NCBI GenBank assembly: GCA_025506515.1 | Contig: CM046443.1 | Span: forward strand, 27,227,551-27,291,550 | Direction of reading: 5' to 3' | DNA: 64,000 nucleotides | Origin: Flaveria trinervia | Taxonomy: Eukaryota; Streptophyta; Magnoliopsida; Asterales; Asteraceae | Part shown: in pieces, positions 1 through 9,806 of the stretch | How positions within the stretch are numbered: position 1 is the first letter of the stretch | Layout: every line of letters begins with the position of its first letter | Translations under genes and position numbers: made by a program | The notes under the pieces: generated by a model | Databases searched by the model: none | What the model saw: only the letters and a program-made list of their open reading frames with translations | Told to the model about the DNA's origin: nothing

Positions 1-507
1 GTCGTTGAAGTAGCTCGTAACACGTCTTACCATGACGTTTTACCACCAGGAATTGATTTAACGTGTAACATGCATTTGCAACTGCCTCATTCCAAAATTG
101 GATGGGCAGTTTTGAGTCCGCTAGCATCGTCCGTGCTGTCTCTATCAAGCTGCGATTCTTTCTCTCAGAAACACCATTTATTTGTGGAGTGTAGGCAGAA
201 GTGAATTGGTGCACAATTCCCTTTGCTTTGCAGACTTCCTCCATCCATTGGTTCTTGAACTCGGTACCATTATCTGAGCGTACTTGCCTTACCTTCAGCT
301 TGTAGAGAGACTCCAATGTAGTTACTAACTCTTTGAATGACTCAAATGTTTCTGATTTGGATTTCACAAACATTACCCAAGAGAATCTTGAGTAGTTATC
401 TGTAACTACATAACAGTACATGTCGCTGGCGATGCTACTTGTACTGACTGGACCAAACAGATCCATGTGAAGAAGCTCAAGTGGCAGTTCTATGGAATGA
501 ATTTCTT
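1..507 (-). CDS. Copia integrase core, open to window edge (element A)
   Basis: Open reading frame on the minus strand encoding the rve integrase core that inserts cDNA into chromosomes. All three catalytic acidic residues are visible in order: Asp in HMDLFGP, Asp in SDNGTEF and Glu in NGVSERKN. The text after the triad (conserved FWNEAVANACYTLN) is also intact. The frame is open to base 1, so the C-terminus is outside the window. Upstream, the zinc-binding pre-integrase segment (CVACKKGEQ around 540-560) lies in another frame because of a frameshift near 500 and stops near 650, so this is an intact domain inside a broken polyprotein. Confidence 0.75.
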
Positions 508-795
508 TTCCTTATGAGACTTATTTGTCTGTTCGCCTTTCTTGCATGCAACACAAAAATTCGATAATTGGAAGTTTTTGATGTTGACTCCTCGAACGAG
601 ATCACTCTGTATCAAGTGATTCATCTTCCGTGGATTGATGTGTCCTATTCTCCTATGCTAGGAGATCGAATCCTTCTCTGTAGCCTTTGACAAGAAGCAC
701 TGAACTTGATGATCCATTGTGGAGGCCTTTGACAGATCCAAAGACATAAAGATCATTATATATTGAAGCTGACATTAAGACTTGGTCCTCCGGGA
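508..795 (-). pseudogene. GAG-pre-integrase zinc region, broken (element A)
   Basis: Minus-strand remains of the HHCC pre-integrase domain: a GHINPRKMNHL-like stretch followed by a CVACKKGEQ Cys-x2-Cys pair. Stops and a frameshift near 500 separate it from the protease (796-1116) and the integrase (1-507). Normally it binds zinc at the start of integrase; this copy cannot be read through as one product. Confidence 0.6.
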
Positions 796-1116
796 TCACA
801 AGTCCTTTTTCAGAACATAGTACTTCTTGTTGTCGAATACTACTTTAAAGCCTTTGTCATAGATTTGGGATACAAAAAGAAAATTATATTGAAGTTGTTG
901 AACATAGTTTACCTTATCACACTTCATTTTCTGGTTCCCTACTTCCCCTTGAGCCGTAATGTAACCTCCTTTGTTTCCAGCAAATGAAACATGACCTCTT
1001 TTAATTTGTTTGATGTTTGACAGGAGTGCCAGGTTCCCAGTCATGTGCCTAGATGCTCCGCTATCTACGATCCATGTATTTATGGCAGCGCTGTAGCGAA
1101 CACCCTGCACATTCAA
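796..1116 (-). CDS. Copia aspartic protease (element A)
   Basis: A 106-codon minus-strand frame with the retropepsin active site DSGASRHMTG about 18 residues from its start. This enzyme cleaves the Gag-Pol polyprotein; as in all copia protease monomers it acts as a dimer. The glycine-rich flap region (AGNKGGYITAQGEV) follows as usual, and the frame ends at the first pre-integrase stop. The methionine is only the first ATG in the frame; the natural product would be released from a polyprotein. The frame is intact although its neighbours are not. Confidence 0.75.
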   Translation of the reverse strand: MNVQGVRYSAAINTWIVDSGASRHMTGNLALLSNIKQIKRGHVSFAGNKGGYITAQGEVGNQKMKCDKVNYVQQLQYNFLFVSQIYDKGFKVVFDNKKYYVLKKDL

Positions 1117-1125
1117 AGGAAATCA

Positions 1126-1257
1126 TTAGTTGAGGTTAGGGACCCAAGCCTTAATCGGCTTGGGTGTCCCAGAAGCATCACACATCATAAATTCCACCCA
1201 TTGTCCATTTGAGGGTGAGGGAAGATAATTCGTCTTCTTGTTCTCATCATCAGACAT
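1126..1257 (-). pseudogene. Gag-Pol linker remnant (element A)
   Basis: A 43-codon minus-strand frame ending in the conserved Lys-Ala-Trp-Val-Pro-x-x-Asn linker that sits just before protease in copia polyproteins (compare the KAWVSK linker of C2 near 17800-17830). Between the primer binding site at 1393 and this point only about 135 bp remain, so the capsid and zinc-knuckle region is missing. I infer an internal deletion. Confidence 0.6.
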
Positions 1258-1392
1258 TAAGCTAGACTTTTCTTTCCATAAGCCAGTTTTGTGTAAGGCC
1301 TGTTTGTGATAAACAGACGATTGGCTTATGGTTCGAACTTTATGTTCACCTATATCAAAATCGATTGAATCACACGCAAATCAAGAGCCAAA

Positions 1393-1404
1393 GCTCTGAT
1401 ACCA
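1393..1404 (-). promoter_or_regulatory. Primer binding site (element A)
   Basis: Reads TGGTATCAGAGC on the minus strand, the 12-mer complementary to the 3' end of initiator tRNA-Met that plant copia elements use to prime minus-strand cDNA. It lies two bases inside the LTR end at 1407, which fixes that boundary. Confidence 0.9.
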
Positions 1405-1406
1405 CT

Positions 1407-2119
1407 TGTTAGGACCGTTATCGGTACGGAGTACTAACTGATTTATGTGTGTACTAAACCAAATAGTGCGGAATCCTATTTGATTGGCGATCTAATAAGT
1501 GAGAACGCAAGTATAATCGATCTTAGGATGAATCAAAACGTTAAGAACGATTGTAAGATGATTTACTGCGATCTATGAACTTGGAACTCGTTATCTTAGG
1601 TCTCTGGATGGCTAGGGTACGATTTAGTGCGTAGGGATTCGAATTGTTACGTTCTTCCATGAATTAGGTGGTATTTATAGGTTAGGGTCTTCTAGTTGTG
1701 CGACTGAACCATTAGCATGGTTCAGTCGTGCGATTGAAGCATGCGGTTGATCCATCCGCACGATTGAGGTCCAGTCGTGCAACTGAGTCAATCGTATGTC
1801 TCAGTCGTGCGACTGATCCAGTCTCCTGGTTCACTCGTGTGACTGGTCCATTAGCATGAAGTATTCGTGCGTATGGTCCATTAGCATGAGAACTTCACAC
1901 GCTTAAGTTTAAGCACATTTCTCAATCATTCTTGACTAAGAACTATGTAAACAACCACAAACCTATATAGTTAGTTCAATATGCGTTATCACACTATAAT
2001 CAATGAAATATTAAACGTTATAAGCATTATCAACACATTCCATTTCATTCATAGCCATTCTATTACATATAAGTAAGACATGAAAGACATATTATAATTG
2101 AGCTCCTAAACTAGGTACA
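1407..2119 (-). repeat. 5' LTR of copia element A
   Basis: On the minus strand it runs from TGTACC to TCCTAACA, 713 bp, next to the primer binding site. A TATA-like TATAAATA lies at 1672-1679. Just upstream in U3 (about 1697-1880) is an array of degenerate GTGCGACTGA / CAGTCGTGCGACTG motifs. The outer boundary is inferred from the TG/CA rule and from where element B homology resumes at about 2120. Confidence 0.75.
1697..1885. repeat. GTGCGACTGA motif array in LTR A
   Basis: At least eight imperfect copies of a near-palindromic motif (GTGCGACTGA or its complement TCAGTCGCAC) separated by 10-20 bp. Spacing is irregular and the spacers differ, so this is not a simple tandem repeat. The same motif family recurs in solo LTR G at 60040-60440. 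Confidence 0.7.
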
Positions 2120-3420
2120 CGTATATCCTGCTCAAAGCCCCCAGAAAAGGGAACATATACAAATTGGATTTACAAGAAGCATCCCCTTCAGGAGAAGTTT
2201 CATGTTTTCTATCTAAAGCAAATAGTGATAAGTCTTTCCTTTGGCATAAGAGAATGTGTCATGTAGACTTTAACGTGAATAAACTAATTAAGAATGATTT
2301 GGTAACTGCAATGTCAAAGAAAGAGTTTACAAGTGATGATCATTGTGTTGCATGTCTGAAAGGGAAGCAACATAAGGTACCTCACAAGCCAAGGGAAAGA
2401 AACTCCATCACTACACCCCTACACTTATTACATATGGATCTTTTTGGCCCCACCAGTATAATGAGTCTAGGAAGGACCTCTTATTGTTTGGTGATCACAG
2501 ATGACTTTACAAGATTCACTTAGGTCTTCTTTCTTCGAACTAAGGATGAAAATCCTTAGATTCTAAAGAATTTCATCTTAAAGATTGAGAATTAATGTGA
2601 TCAAAAGGTCAAAACCATAAGATGTGATGAAGGAACTAAATTCAAAAACCAAATCCTTGATACATTTTGTGATGAAATGGGTATTACAAGACAATATAGT
2701 GCTCTTAGGACTGCTTAGAAAAATTGTGTTAGTGAGAGGAGAAACAAGACACTTATTGAAGCTGCAAGAACTATATTGTCTGACTCTAAGCTGCCCATAA
2801 CCTTTTAGGCAGAGATAGTTAACACTGCTTGCTATATGGAAATTAGAGTTTTAGTAGTTAAGACACATGATAAGACTCCTTATGAACTTTGGCACAAGAG
2901 GAAACCTTTTATTGGTTTTCTCATGTCATTTGGATTTCCTTGCACAATCTTGAATACCAAAGTTCAAGTTTCCAAGTCTGCTGAAAAATAAGATGATAGG
3001 CATTTTATTGGATACTCTTCCCAAGCCAAGGCTTATAGAGTATACAATCTTAGAACTAGAATAGTTAAGAAGTCAGCCAATGTGACTTTCAATAAGCATA
3101 CTTCCAGTGTGAATGATTCTGGTCCTGATTGGCCATTTGATCTTGATTTAGTTACCAACTATTTTAACAAATATTATGAGCATGTTTTAGGGTCCACAGG
3201 TATATTACCCACAGGTGATCCTAATCCAATATTTAAGCTAAGAAGATCTTCAAGCTACACAACTTCAGCTCCAGTTGTAACTAATCCTGCAAATGGAGTA
3301 CCTATCAACACAACAATGATAAATTTAGCTAATACCTCTTAGGTGCCTTCAAATTCCAGTTTAGAGGCACAAAACTGAGATGCATGAGCTTCAAATGTAG
3401 GAGAAAATGGTGGTGGTGAC
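2120..3420 (+). pseudogene. Copia pre-integrase and integrase, broken (element B, part 1)
   Basis: Plus-strand pol of the oldest SIRE-like copia in the stack. The pre-integrase finger (LWHKRMCH ... CVACLKGKQHK) and the start of integrase with HMDLFGP read from 2164 to 2523, where a TAG replaces the Trp of FTRFTWVFF. Beyond this the homology continues through the second catalytic region, altered to CDEGTKF, the NCVSERRNK equivalent of the Glu motif, and the GYSSQAKAYRVYN post-integrase segment, with at least six further stops. The text stops at 3420 in the middle of the Gly/Asp-rich linker and resumes at 38362, because gypsy element E is inserted there. Confidence 0.85.
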
Positions 3421-3557
3421 TGTGACATCTCGTGCTTTTGTTAACTAAAAGTTAACTTTGTTTATTCTTATAACGACCATTGTGGTCATTTATGGAATTT
3501 TATGGGACGTTTATGTCTGATTCCTTTGTTAATTTACAAAATTAATGAATTGTTATG

Positions 3558-3558
<1 letters not shown>

Positions 3559-3601
<43 letters not shown>
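3559..3601. repeat. (AAT)n microsatellite in LTR E
   Basis: About 14 units of ATA/AAT. The second LTR has the equivalent tract at 36113-36152, slightly different in length, so the repeat was already in the LTR before insertion. Confidence 0.95.
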
Positions 3602-3603
<2 letters not shown>

Positions 3604-4484
3604 GTCAAATTATAAAAGTTAACAAGTTAGTTTAAGGATAAACTTAAAGTTAATAAAGGGGGCTAATTTGTCAATTAGAAAACTTAAAATGGAAGTTTTC
3701 TTTACATAAAATGCCAGTTATTAAACCACAGGGGCCAAAGATGTAAATTTGAAAACTCAAACCTCTCTCCCCCTATTAACCCGTGTTTCTGGCAGCCGAG
3801 CTCCGACCGTCCTCGGACCGAGCTCCGACAACCCCGTACGGGTGTATCGGTACAAATTTGAACACCAACCCACTCTAAAACGTTTTGTGTACATGTTTCA
3901 AACTAAAGGCACATTATAATTGTGGTTAAACACCGGTTACAAGTCGAATCAAATGTGTAACTAAACTATAATCACTTCACATAGCTGTTTGAGCTTTTAA
4001 CACCAATAATAATGCAATTAATTCCACCAGATCGAACGTCTATCTACCTCTAATCAAACACAACTCTCAATATCACCTGAAACAAATCATAACATCGAAT
4101 TCAAACACCCCTTCATCGTGGCTCTGTAGCACCAATGAAAACCAATCCTCGAACGATTTAAACTAGAATTCATATAGGGCTTTGCATCAAGATCATCATT
4201 TGAAGCTATCCACAAGTGCAATTTGATTTTCTTTGGAGAATGCTCATCAAACGAACGCCTTAGGCCGCGACTTGTTCTTCAATTCTTCTTGATAAAATCT
4301 CGAATCAAACCGGGTAATTGAACACGTCTAACTACTCGTCTATACATGGGGAACAAAAGCCCCATGATTTCAGTCGCTCACAAAACCGAATTGAACCTCG
4401 ATTTGGATCAAGAACGTTCTAGGGTTTATAAGGATTTGGGGGTTTTGCTTGTTTTATGTTTTAAGGACTTGAAACCAGTTAAAC

Positions 4485-4575
4485 CAAGGCCTTGGCCCTA
4501 GTTCACTGGTTAAGTCACTACCCCCAACAACCATGAGGTCCCCGGTTCGAACCCGGGCACCCTCATGTATTTTTT
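4485..4575 (+). ncRNA. tRNA-like / SINE-like pol III promoter segment in LTR E
   Basis: TAGTTCACTGG at 4499-4509 matches the pol III A box (TRGYNNANNGG), and GGTTCGAACCC at 4544-4554 matches the B box (GWTCRANNC). The 45 bp distance from A-box start to B-box start is normal for tRNA genes and SINEs, and a T-rich stretch follows at about 4569. The folded arms of a functional tRNA are not obvious, so this is more likely a captured tRNA-derived SINE head than a tRNA gene. The other LTR keeps decayed versions (37045-37055 and 37089-37100). Confidence 0.45.
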
Positions 4576-5706
4576 AGGGTTTTTTAGCCCTCAAATTAAT
4601 TATGGAAAAATATTAATAAATATAAAAATAGTTCTTATAAAGTTTAAATATTTTTATAGACACCAAATGAATTTATGAATTTTTATAAAATTTAAATAAT
4701 TAAATAACTTTTAATAAAATCTTTTAACAAAGATTATTCTTGGTTTATTCCTATAGATTTCAAATAATAAATAATAAATTAGCATAAGTTAGGATGTATC
4801 TTTTTAAATCATGATCATTTTAAAGTGTATATTTAAATTTTAAATTTAAATCTTAATAGTTGTTACAATCGGCTTAATTTCATTTTTCTAATAAAATATA
4901 AGTGATACATTTCTTTATTTAATGTACGTACAAAAAAAATATTTATTTAATGTACTTACAAAAAAATCCCCAAAATTCCACTCAAAATCCTAACTCTCGT
5001 TAAAACGTTAACTTATTATGGTTAAGCTTAAATCTTGTAAAAATATATATTTAGGTACCTTGTGAGGGATTACGTTGGAACGACAACTATTATTTTCTTA
5101 TTAATCATCAACATATTTATTGATCATGTGTGTATTTCTATACCCCTTTTACTTATTTTTACACTTTGGGGTGAAACATGCCTTCTGACTATTTCACTTG
5201 TAACCTCATTTGAATCTTGTAAACACTTGGGCAATTCACCTTGTTTGTTGTGGTTAGTTGAACTTTAGTAATTACCATGTGTTGACTATTATATGTACAA
5301 TCATTAACTATTGCTAGCCTTGTGACGTCATAGATCTATGGGTCTGACAAGCCTGCTTGATTAATCCAGGTACACTTAGCTAATCGTATAATCTTGTAAA
5401 CGTATAATCTTGTAAACTGTCAAGGTTTGATTGTTACATTTGTCACACATCCCTAGTTACTTTGCTCACTAACTTATGACATGAATTGCCATCTTTTATA
5501 TATGTATGTATGTATGAAAACTATGAAAATCTCATCAACGTTATGTTGACCTTTTTATTTTTTAACATGTTTCAGGAAACACACAAGTTTGATGTCTTCT
5601 TTGAAGTTTATCCACATCTAGGATGGGACCTTGTTTAATAAACAAATTGTCTTGGATTATTTACATCTTTTGTTATGTCTATTTTCAAATTTGAGACTTA
5701 TATTTG

Positions 5707-6507
5707 TGTAAGAAATACATGTTAAGGCTGATGCAACTCAAACACTTCAACTCTCCTGCATTCTGCACAAGTGCATTGAAGAAGAATGCTTTGAAAGCTT
5801 TACACATGCAACAAAAATATTCTAAGTTTGAAATCTTCCAAAGCCAGGACCAATATCTTCCGAAGCCAAAGATGAAGTCTTCCAAAGCTTCAGAGACAAA
5901 GTCTTCCAAAGCCAACACTTGAAGATAGATTTCTTCTGAAAACTTTTAGTATACATGCTTTATCTGATGTACTTTACATAAAGCTGGACCCCTTCCGTTG
6001 CAACTCTGTAAAGTCACCAACTTGCATGAGTTGGTGAACAGGTCCATGCTTTAAGTAACTGTACATTGAGGTCTTGAGTCTGTAACTTTCTACTTCATGT
6101 ACTTTATCCTTTTTGTAATATATTAGGATGTGAGCTATGGCATGTCATAGTCACAAGTCAAAAGGCAATCTGCCTTTTGACTCTACAATTGATTTTGTGT
6201 TATGTCTAGTCAATTGGATCCAGCTGGCTGTCAAAGTATGGCCGGTTGTAGGATGTAGTATATGTATATCAAGTGCTTGTAACTTTCCTTTATGCTTTGT
6301 AACACTTGTAAAAGAACTTGAGAAGACAATATACTGCAATCTTGAAAACCATCTCCTTTTGCATTTTGCTATCTTATTCTATTTCTTATTTACTTGTGTT
6401 CTTTGTATCATCTCTTGTGGTTAATCTAGTCTCACTGTTTGATTAGTCAAGTTAATCTCCTTTTTGTGTTGTTGTGTTGTAAGTGACCACCCTTCACTGG
6501 TCCTGCA
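5707..6507 (+). repeat. 5' LTR of copia C1
   Basis: 801 bp from TGTAAGAA to TCCTGCA, homologous to the LTRs at 7858-8646, 8968-9765, 20594-21390 and 47840-48633. It contains CTTCCGAAG-type palindromes at about 5826-5915 and a perfect hairpin, GTCAAAAGGCA / TGCCTTTTGAC with a 3 nt loop, at about 6157-6181. The start was set by comparison with C2, whose TSD proves that the LTR begins TGTAGAGATT. Confidence 0.85.
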
Positions 6508-6509
6508 TT

Positions 6510-6520
6510 TGGTATCAGAG
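6510..6520 (+). promoter_or_regulatory. Primer binding site (C1)
   Basis: TGGTATCAGAG two bases downstream of the LTR end, matching the 3' end of initiator tRNA-Met. The last C of the usual 12-mer is changed to A. Confidence 0.85.
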
Positions 6521-6590
6521 ATTCCAGGCTCTTGAATAAGATTTCACCATCTTTAAATCCCTCTCACACACAAAATACTTAACTTTTCAA

Positions 6591-7857
6591 ATGGTAGTCA
6601 TTTCCAAAACTGATATGGAAACTGGACCATGAACAAGTACCCACTGATCACTTTTGATGACTTTGACACCTGGTGCCAAAGAACGGAAGGTTTCATTAGG
6701 TCTCTAGATTCAAGAATGTGGGAGTCTGTTAAGAATGGACCTTACATACCAAGCACCCCCTCTGCTACTGGTGGTGGTATGATCCGTAAGGCTGTGGCTA
6801 ACTACTCTGATAAATATAAAAAAAGAGTAGAGATTCACCAGAAAGCCATGACAGCCCTTCAGACTGCTCTTCCTAACTCTATATACAGAGATTTCAAAAA
6901 ATGCAAAATAGCAAAGCAGCTGTGGGATGCATTGAAACTGATGTATGAGGGTTCCTATGAAGCCAAGGAGAAAAAGAAGGATCTCCTGAAGCAGCAGTTT
7001 GAAAATTTCACCTTCAAAGCAGGTGAAACCATGACTCAACAATATTTCAGGTATGTTGAGATTGTGGATACCCTAGTGGATGGAGGAGTTCCTTTTGAGA
7101 ATATAGACATTGTAAGGAAGTTCATGTCCTCACTTCCTAGGAAATGGACACACTACTGTATAGTTATCAAGAGACTGAGAACCTAAAAACTCTAACTCTG
7201 ATAGAGTTGTATGGGATTCTCAGTGTCTACCAGATGTAGATGAACATGTAAGGTTCATCTGGAAACTTCAACAATCAAATGGGTTCAGCCCTTCATGTGG
7301 TTGAAAGGGATAGCCTAGAACCACAACATCATCTCATATGCTATCCTGACAACTCACAAATGGGTCCTTTCATCACCTTCCTTGAGACACCAAGGGAGAA
7401 CTACATTCAAGGATGCCCATTCCAAGAGACAAGTTCTTCTCAAGCCTTTGTGTCTTTTGATGAAAGTTGTGGCAGCTATCTTTTCACCCTTGAAGACCTG
7501 GATTGTATTCATCCAGATGATCTGGAATACATGGAAATAATCCAGCAGATGGCTCTTCTCACTCATAGATCCAAGAAGTTCTATAAGAAAAAAACTAGAA
7601 GGAAGTTCCCCATTAGTGCAACCAGTGGAAAGTTTGGAATGGACAAAAGCAAAGTCAAGTGTTACAACTATAACTTGATGGGCCACTTTGCTAGGGAGTG
7701 TAAGGCACAAGAACAAGTGGTGGCCAAGCACAATCCAGACCAAACTACACTGATAAAGCTATTCAGAATGAGAAGCCAAAGTAGCAAGCTGTAGTTGTTG
7801 TTGAAGAAAGAGGCTTTGACTGGAGCTTTCAGGTGGAAGATGCTCCTTCAAACCAAG
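6591..7857 (+). pseudogene. Copia gag, broken (C1)
   Basis: Capsid/nucleocapsid protein that packages element RNA. The start at 6591 (MVVISKTDMETG) is followed by a one-base loss that puts a TGA at about 6630; the main frame continues from 6629 (MNKYPLITFDDFDTWCQR) for 185 codons, with the UBN2-type capsid motifs AKQLWDALKLMYEGS and FENFTFKAGETMTQQYFRYV. Stops occur near 7187 and 7237. A third frame from 7279 ends in the nucleocapsid, where the zinc knuckle reads CYNYNLMGHFAREC: the second Cys is now Tyr, so the finger is dead. The text ends at 7857, where C3 is inserted. Confidence 0.85.
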
Positions 7858-8646
7858 TGTAGAGATTAATGAAGAGGTTGATGCAACCTAAACATCCAAT
7901 GTCTATCCTGCATGCTGCACAAGTACTATAAAGAAGAATGCTTAGGAAGTTTCACACATGCAACATAATTATTCTAAGTGTGAAATCTTCCGAAGCCAAG
8001 ACCAATATCTTCCGAAGCCAAATATGAAGCCTTCTGAAGCCTTAGAGACAAAGTCTTCCGAAGCTTCAACTCATGAAGACAGATTTCTTCCAAAGACTTT
8101 TAACACATGCTTTATCTGATGTACTTTTCCATAAAGTTGGACACCTTTCCGCTGCACCTCTGTAAGGTCACCAACTTACATGAGTTTGTGAAAAGGTCCA
8201 TGCTTTTGGTAACTGTACATTGAGGTATTGAGTTTGTAACTTTCTACTTCATGTACTTTATCCTTTTTGTAATAGATAAGGATGTGAGCTATGGCATGTC
8301 ATAGTCACTAGTCAAAAGGCAATCTGCCTTTTGACTCTACAATTGATTTTGTTTTATGTCTAGTCAATTGTATCCAGCTGGCCTTCAAAGTATGGTCGAT
8401 TGTAGGATGTAGTATATGTATATCAAGTGCTTGTAACTTTCCATTATGCTTTGTAACACTTGTAATAGAACATAGAGAAAGCAATATACTGCATTCTTGA
8501 AAACCATATACTTGTGTTCTGTCTCTTACATTACTTGTGTTCTTAGTATCTTATTATGGTTAATCCAGTCTTACTGTTTGATTAAGTTTTAGTTAATCTC
8601 CTTTTTGTGTTGTTGTGTTGTAATTGACTCCTTCACCGGTCCTGCA
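7858..8646 (+). repeat. 5' LTR of copia C3
   Basis: 789 bp from TGTAGAGATTAATG to GGTCCTGCA, followed by the primer binding site TGGTATCAGAGC at 8649-8660. CTTCCGAAG-type motifs lie at about 7986-8065 and the hairpin GTCAAAAGGCA / TGCCTTTTGAC at about 8312-8336. Confidence 0.85.
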
Positions 8647-8648
8647 TT

Positions 8649-8660
8649 TGGTATCAGAGC
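8649..8660 (+). promoter_or_regulatory. Primer binding site (C3)
   Basis: Perfect TGGTATCAGAGC, initiator tRNA-Met complement, two bases after the LTR. Confidence 0.9.
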
Positions 8661-8728
8661 TTTTCAGTCTCTTGATATAAGATCTCACCATCTTAAGATC
8701 CCTCAAACACAAATACTAAACTTTTCAA

Positions 8729-8967
8729 ATGGCAACCATTTCCAAGACTGATATAGAAACTGGAACCATGAACAAGTCCCCACTGATCACTCTTGATGAG
8801 TTTGATACCTGGTGTTTAAGAATGGAAGGTTTCATCAAGTCTCTTGTATCAAGAATGTGGGATTCTATTGAGAATGGACCTTTCATACCTAGCACCCCTT
8901 CTACTACTGGTGCTGGTATGATCCCTAAGGATGTGGCTAACTACTCTGATGAAGATAGGAAGAGAGT
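8729..8967 (+). pseudogene. Copia gag N-terminus (C3), interrupted by C2
   Basis: Starts MATISKTDIETGTMNKSPLI, the cleanest gag start in the family here, and reads without error for 80 codons to DEDRKRV, where element C2 begins. The sequence resumes at 21391-21395 with the repeated target site AGAGT and continues VEIDRKAMTALQTAL. This residue-perfect join is the strongest evidence for the C2-into-C3 insertion. Confidence 0.9.
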
Positions 8968-9765
8968 TGCAGTATCGTTGAAGGGTGTAAGTTACAACAC
9001 AACAACACAAAGAGGAGATTAACTAGACTTTAATCAAACAGTAAACTGGATTAACCAAGTTGAGATACTAAGAACACAAGTAATGCAAGAGACAGAACAC
9101 AAAGAACACAAGTGTATGGTTTTCAAGAATGCAGTATATTGCTTTCTCTATGTTCTATTACAAGTGTTACAAAGCATAATGGAAAGTTACAAGCACTTGA
9201 TATACATATACTACATCCTACAGCTGACTATTCTTTGAAAGCCAGCTGGATACAATTGACTAGACACAAACAAAATCAATTATAGAGTCAAAAGGCAGAT
9301 TGCCTTTTGACTTGTGACTATGACATGCCATAGCTCACATCCTTATCTATTACAAAAAGGATAAAGTACATAAAGTAGAAAGTTACAGACTCAAGACCTC
9401 AATGTACAGTTACCAAAAGCATGGACCTTTTCACCAACTCATGTAAATTGGTGACTTGCAGAGATGCAACGGAAAGGTGTCCAGCTTTATGGAACAGTAC
9501 ATCAGATAAAGCATGTTGCTAAAAATCTTCAAAAGAAATCTATCTTCATGAACTTCAAGCTTCGGAAGACTTTGTCTCTGAGGCTTCGGAAGACTTCATG
9601 TTTGGCTTCGGAAGATATTGGTCTTGGCTTCGGAAGATTTCACACTTAAAGTATTATCTGTTTCATGTGTGAAACTTCCTAAGCTTCTTCTTTAATGTAC
9701 TTGTGCACCATGTAGGATGAACTTAAGATGTTTAGGTTGTATCAGCCTCTTCATTAATCTCTACA
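8968..9765 (-). repeat. 3' LTR of copia C2
   Basis: Plus-strand text starts TGCAGTATCG and ends CTCTACA. It is bordered outside by the TSD and inside by the polypurine tract. The CTTCGGAAG array (about 9560-9645) and the GTCAAAAGGCA hairpin (about 9288-9312) are present. It aligns along its whole length with the LTR at 20594-21390; differences are mainly substitutions. Confidence 0.92.
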
Positions 9766-9779
9766 AACTCCCCCTAGGC
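9766..9779 (-). promoter_or_regulatory. Polypurine tract (C2)
   Basis: Reads GCCTAGGGGGAGTT on the minus strand, immediately before the 3' LTR: the purine run that primes plus-strand DNA synthesis. Element B keeps the same tract as CTAGGGGAGAT before its 3' LTR at 47840. Confidence 0.8.
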
Positions 9780-9806
9780 TGATGCTACCAAAACACTTAG
9801 AAGACT

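Larger units (their letters stand above)
1..2119 (-). mobile_element. Copia element A, 5' part (LTR to integrase)
   Basis: Ty1/copia retrotransposon on the minus strand, running off the left edge. In its own direction it has a 5' LTR (2119 to 1407), a primer binding site, a very short leader with almost no gag, a protease and an integrase core. The outer LTR end meets element B pre-integrase sequence at 2120, so A is inserted in B; the probable TSD (CGTAT, 2120-2124) cannot be confirmed because the other flank lies outside the window. The missing gag makes A a deleted, non-autonomous copy. Confidence 0.8.
3421..5706 (+). repeat. 5' LTR of gypsy E, 3' end missing
   Basis: Starts TGTGACATCTCG. 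It aligns with the 3' LTR at 35975-38361 almost throughout, with scattered substitutions and small indels, up to the sequence ATATTTG at 5706 where copia C1 begins. About 120 bp of its 3' end (present in the other LTR at 38243-38361) are not found anywhere else in the window, so they were lost with the deletion that ends at the E reverse transcriptase. Confidence 0.85.
5707..7857 (+). mobile_element. Copia element C1 (SIRE-like), 5' part
   Basis: A 5' LTR (5707-6507), primer binding site and gag up to 7857, where the same-family element C3 is inserted. The rest of C1 is not found on the far side of C3 and was probably lost in the deletion ending at 30843. C1 sits in the 5' LTR of gypsy E after ATATTTG; its second TSD copy is therefore also missing. 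Confidence 0.8.

Noticed and set aside
4485..4575. Functional tRNA gene
   Set aside because: A and B boxes match, but the acceptor, D and anticodon arms do not fold convincingly; also present in decayed form in the sister LTR.
5729..5740. LTR of the C family starting at TGATGCAAC
   Set aside because: The C2 insertion with TSD AGAGT shows that the LTR starts about 22 bp earlier, at TGTAGAGATT or TGTAAGAAAT.
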